A DNA stretch of 16,393 nt from an uncultured Moraxella sp. GTDB lineage: Bacteria > Pseudomonadota > Gammaproteobacteria > Pseudomonadales > Moraxellaceae. Position 1 is the first letter of the stretch. Every line of letters starts with the position of its first letter. Positions 14,554-16,393 of this stretch are shown here, in pieces. The DNA lies in NCBI GenBank assembly GCA_943908425.1, contig CALTTC010000033.1, forward strand, positions 1 through 16,393, read 5' to 3'. Made by a program: the position numbers and the translations under genes. The notes beneath the pieces were generated by a model that saw only the letters and a list, made by a program, of their open reading frames with translations, made no database searches and was not told the origin of the DNA.

Positions 14554-14581
14554 AAAAGATTGGCGTATGCCAATCTTTTTT
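14554..14581 (+). terminator. Terminator of the small-gene operon
   Basis: A perfect 11-bp stem (AAAAGATTGGC at 14554-14564, GCCAATCTTTT at 14569-14579) with a four-base loop and a T tract, 27 bases after the stop of the 93-residue gene. Confidence 0.88.
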
Positions 14582-14727
14582 ATTTTAATACACATTGTAT
14601 AGTTGGTGCGATTTATTCTTTGGCGCATTGAAGCGATGGTTAACCAAATAGCCTATCAGCTGATTAATAATCGCTAATTTAGCACCAAAAAGCTATCGCC
14701 TGCTTTAGGGAAAAATCTTACTATTAG

Positions 14728-14736
14728 TGTTATAAT
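14728..14736 (+). promoter_or_regulatory. Extended -10 element immediately before ycgN
   Basis: TGTTATAAT matches TGnTATAAT exactly and ends one base before the first ATG of ycgN (14738). If used, transcription would begin near 14743, after that ATG, so translation would start at the ATG at 14747 or 14762, possibly from a nearly leaderless message. Confidence 0.4.
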
Positions 14737-14737
14737 A

Positions 14738-15211
14738 ATGGATTTGATGGCTATAAATAATATGTTACGCCCCAATTTTTGGCAACTGCCTTTAAGTGAG
14801 CTTAATCACGCCGAATGGGAAGCGTTGTGTGATGGGTGTGGGGTGTGCTGTTTGGTCAAATTTTTGGACGATGATGATCCTAAATATACCGAGTACACTG
14901 ATGTGGCGTGTCAATTGCTAGATTGCACTACAGGGCATTGTAGCGACTACGCTAACCGTCAAGCCATTGTGCCAGATTGCATTAGCTTGCAATATGCAAT
15001 GCTCCCACAAATGGGCTGGCTACCCCACCACTGTGCCTATAAACGGCGATTTTTGGGACAAGCACTGCCTGCTTGGCATTATTTGCTAGCGGATAGGCAA
15101 ACTCACCAAATCGCCCTAAACCGTCTTGGTGTCAAAGGTCGCTGTGTGTCTGAGTGTGGCTTAAGTGATGAGCAAATAGAAGAACGAATTGTCCGCTGGG
15201 TAAAAATTTAG
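14738..15211 (+). CDS. ycgN: YcgN family (UPF0260) cysteine-cluster protein
   Basis: A 157-residue Cys-rich cytosolic protein of the YcgN/UPF0260 family, function unknown, thought to bind a metal through conserved cysteines. Seen: EWEALCDGCGVCCLVKF at about 27-43, VACQLLDCTTGHCSDY, VPDCISL, and WLPHHCAYKRRFLGQALPAWH, which match the E. coli YcgN layout closely. The start is uncertain: the longest frame begins at 14738 with no ribosome site, while ATG codons at 14747 and 14762 fit better with the -10 element just upstream. The protein from 14762 (MLRPNFWQLPL) matches where the family's conserved region begins. Preceded by about 155 bases of DNA in which only the -10 element stands out. Confidence 0.88.
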   Translation: MDLMAINNMLRPNFWQLPLSELNHAEWEALCDGCGVCCLVKFLDDDDPKYTEYTDVACQLLDCTTGHCSDYANRQAIVPDCISLQYAMLPQMGWLPHHCAYKRRFLGQALPAWHYLLADRQTHQIALNRLGVKGRCVSECGLSDEQIEERIVRWVKI

Positions 15212-15533
15212 TGGGCTGTTTTGTTATCCTACAAGCACGGGTTTAAAAGTGTATTTAGCTTTGAGGTAACTACGGGCAACAAAATAGCTTAAACCAAAAA
15301 TCCATTGAATATTGCACCTAAATACGCTAAAGTAGGGCGGTGCAAAATTGGGGCAATGTTAATTTAAGGCGATTGAGCGAATTTTGGCTAATAAAGAAGC
15401 GTTAGGCGCTACCATTAAGTAGACCGAATTTAACAAGCTAATTGGTCAGTGTTAATGCAACCAGTATTCCCATAATTGGCGGTCATAAATAATAGTTGCT
15501 CCCACAAATAACAATGTAGCGGTATGGAATAAG
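15212..15533 (-). other. Gene-free region, possibly a decayed membrane-protein gene
   Basis: About 320 bases with no intact gene. On the minus strand, short hydrophobic reading stretches follow each other in different frames: TLLFVGATIIYDRQ near 15520-15475, MGILVALTLTN near 15470-15435, LAYLGAIFNGFLV near 15330-15290 and FGLSYFVARSYLKAKY near 15300-15250. This could be a small membrane protein destroyed by frameshifts, but AT-rich DNA gives hydrophobic peptides by chance and no family is recognised. No terminator is seen after ycgN and no convincing promoter before corC. Confidence 0.25.
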
Positions 15534-16370
15534 ATGATGTCTGATGATGGCAGTAGTTGGTCGCGTGGCTTTAAGCGGTGGTTGTCTTTTGCCCCTGAAA
15601 CACGCGATGAATTGATGAAACTTGTGCAAGAATCTCGCCGATTTTTAGAGCCTGACACGGTGGATATGCTAGAAGGGGTGCTAGAATTGCCCGCCACGCA
15701 AGTCAAAGAAATTATGACCCCACGTACGCAAATGACTAGCCTTGCTAGCGATGATACTCTAGATGATATTGTGGCGACCGTTTTGCAAACTGCCCATTCT
15801 CGTTACCCTGTGCTAGATAGCCACGATGGTGATGCGGTGATGGGTATTTTATTAACCAAAGATTTAATCCCTTTGCTCACCAAAGACCAAGGCGTACTGG
15901 CATTAAATAGCTTATTGCGCAAGCCATTATATATTAGCGAAACCGCACGCTGTGATACGCTACTGCGTTCCTTACAGCAAGCTCAGGTGCATATGGCGGT
16001 AGTGCTGGACGACTTTGGTGGCGTGTCAGGGATTGTTACGATGGAAGATTTATTAGAAGAGATTGTCGGCGATATTGTGGACGAACACGACGATTGGACA
16101 GAAGATAGTGGCATTCACAATATCGTGGCGGATACGGTCGTGGTTGGGGCTTATCTGGTGCAAGCGGCGACAGTGATCAGCGACTGTAATGAACGCTTGG
16201 GCAGTAATTTTGATGACACGGACGTGGATACGATGGGCGGGCTATTTATGCAGGCGGTTGGGGCGCTGGATAATTTGGCGGGTGAGGTGGTGATTTTGGA
16301 CGGTTGGCAGATGACGGTAGTAGCGGCAGAGGGACACCATTTGGAGGTATTGCGACTTGTGAAATTGTAA
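15534..16370 (+). CDS. corC: HlyC/CorC family CBS-domain protein
   Basis: A 278-residue cytosolic protein of the CorC (YbeX) type, tied to magnesium and cobalt efflux. Seen: an N-terminal acidic stretch with MLEGVLELPATQVKEIMTPR leading into two CBS domains (about 64-185; SRYPVLD, VMGILLTKDL and VVLDDFGGVSGIVTMEDLLE), then the CorC_HlyC transporter-associated domain (about 200-278) with VVGAYLV, DDTDVDTMGGLFMQ and VVILDGWQMTVVA. No transmembrane DUF21 region, so it is the short CorC form. There are two adjacent ATG codons (15534 and 15537) after a weak GGA. In many gammaproteobacteria lnt (apolipoprotein N-acyltransferase) follows corC; an ATG at 16386, cut by the window end, could be its start. 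Confidence 0.92.
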   Translation: MMSDDGSSWSRGFKRWLSFAPETRDELMKLVQESRRFLEPDTVDMLEGVLELPATQVKEIMTPRTQMTSLASDDTLDDIVATVLQTAHSRYPVLDSHDGDAVMGILLTKDLIPLLTKDQGVLALNSLLRKPLYISETARCDTLLRSLQQAQVHMAVVLDDFGGVSGIVTMEDLLEEIVGDIVDEHDDWTEDSGIHNIVADTVVVGAYLVQAATVISDCNERLGSNFDDTDVDTMGGLFMQAVGALDNLAGEVVILDGWQMTVVAAEGHHLEVLRLVKL

Positions 16371-16393
16371 GTTCGCCGTTTATTGATGAAATA

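Overview
The window looks like chromosomal DNA of a gammaproteobacterium, most likely of the family Moraxellaceae (Moraxella, Faucicola or Psychrobacter type). This is an inference from AT-leaning codon use, very AT-rich intergenic DNA, and neighbour pairs seen in that part of the gammaproteobacteria: bamE divergent from fur, and pilT-pilU divergent from yggS. Almost all of it is housekeeping DNA. No rRNA, tRNA, CRISPR array or insertion sequence was seen.

Layout. 1-1126 is a terminator followed by about 1.07 kb of gene-free AT-rich DNA. Next on the minus strand are a 4'-phosphopantetheinyl transferase-like gene and the lipoprotein gene pal, separated by a hairpin terminator. pepN (aminopeptidase N) diverges from pal. 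Its promoter carries a perfect 11-bp inverted repeat. After pepN comes a plus-strand run: a tail-anchored Sel1-repeat protein with an unrecognised N-terminal domain, waaA (Kdo transferase) and rsmE (16S rRNA m3U1498 methyltransferase). The last three overlap by 1 and 8 bases, so they are probably translationally coupled. Facing them is the minus-strand pair bamE-cmoM.

The bamE-cmoM junction carries a head-to-tail tandem duplication of exactly 304 bp (9258-9561 and 9562-9865). Both genes remain intact, but a truncated cmoM and a truncated bamE now lie between them, and the original TAATG coupling of cmoM to bamE is broken. fur diverges from bamE and converges on the pilT-pilU retraction-ATPase operon across a shared terminator. 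yggS diverges from pilT.

The least explained part is 13709-14581. It holds a 71-residue XRE regulator, a control region with two 10-bp direct repeats and a near-consensus sigma-70 promoter, and two small genes of unknown function (51 and 93 codons) closed by a strong terminator. It looks like a self-contained accessory module sitting between housekeeping genes. A YcgN-family Cys-rich protein, about 320 bp of gene-free DNA and a CorC-type CBS-domain protein finish the window.

How the genes work together: pal, bamE and waaA serve the outer envelope; pilT and pilU retract type IV pili; rsmE and cmoM modify rRNA and tRNA; fur controls iron; yggS handles PLP. They are neighbours rather than one pathway.
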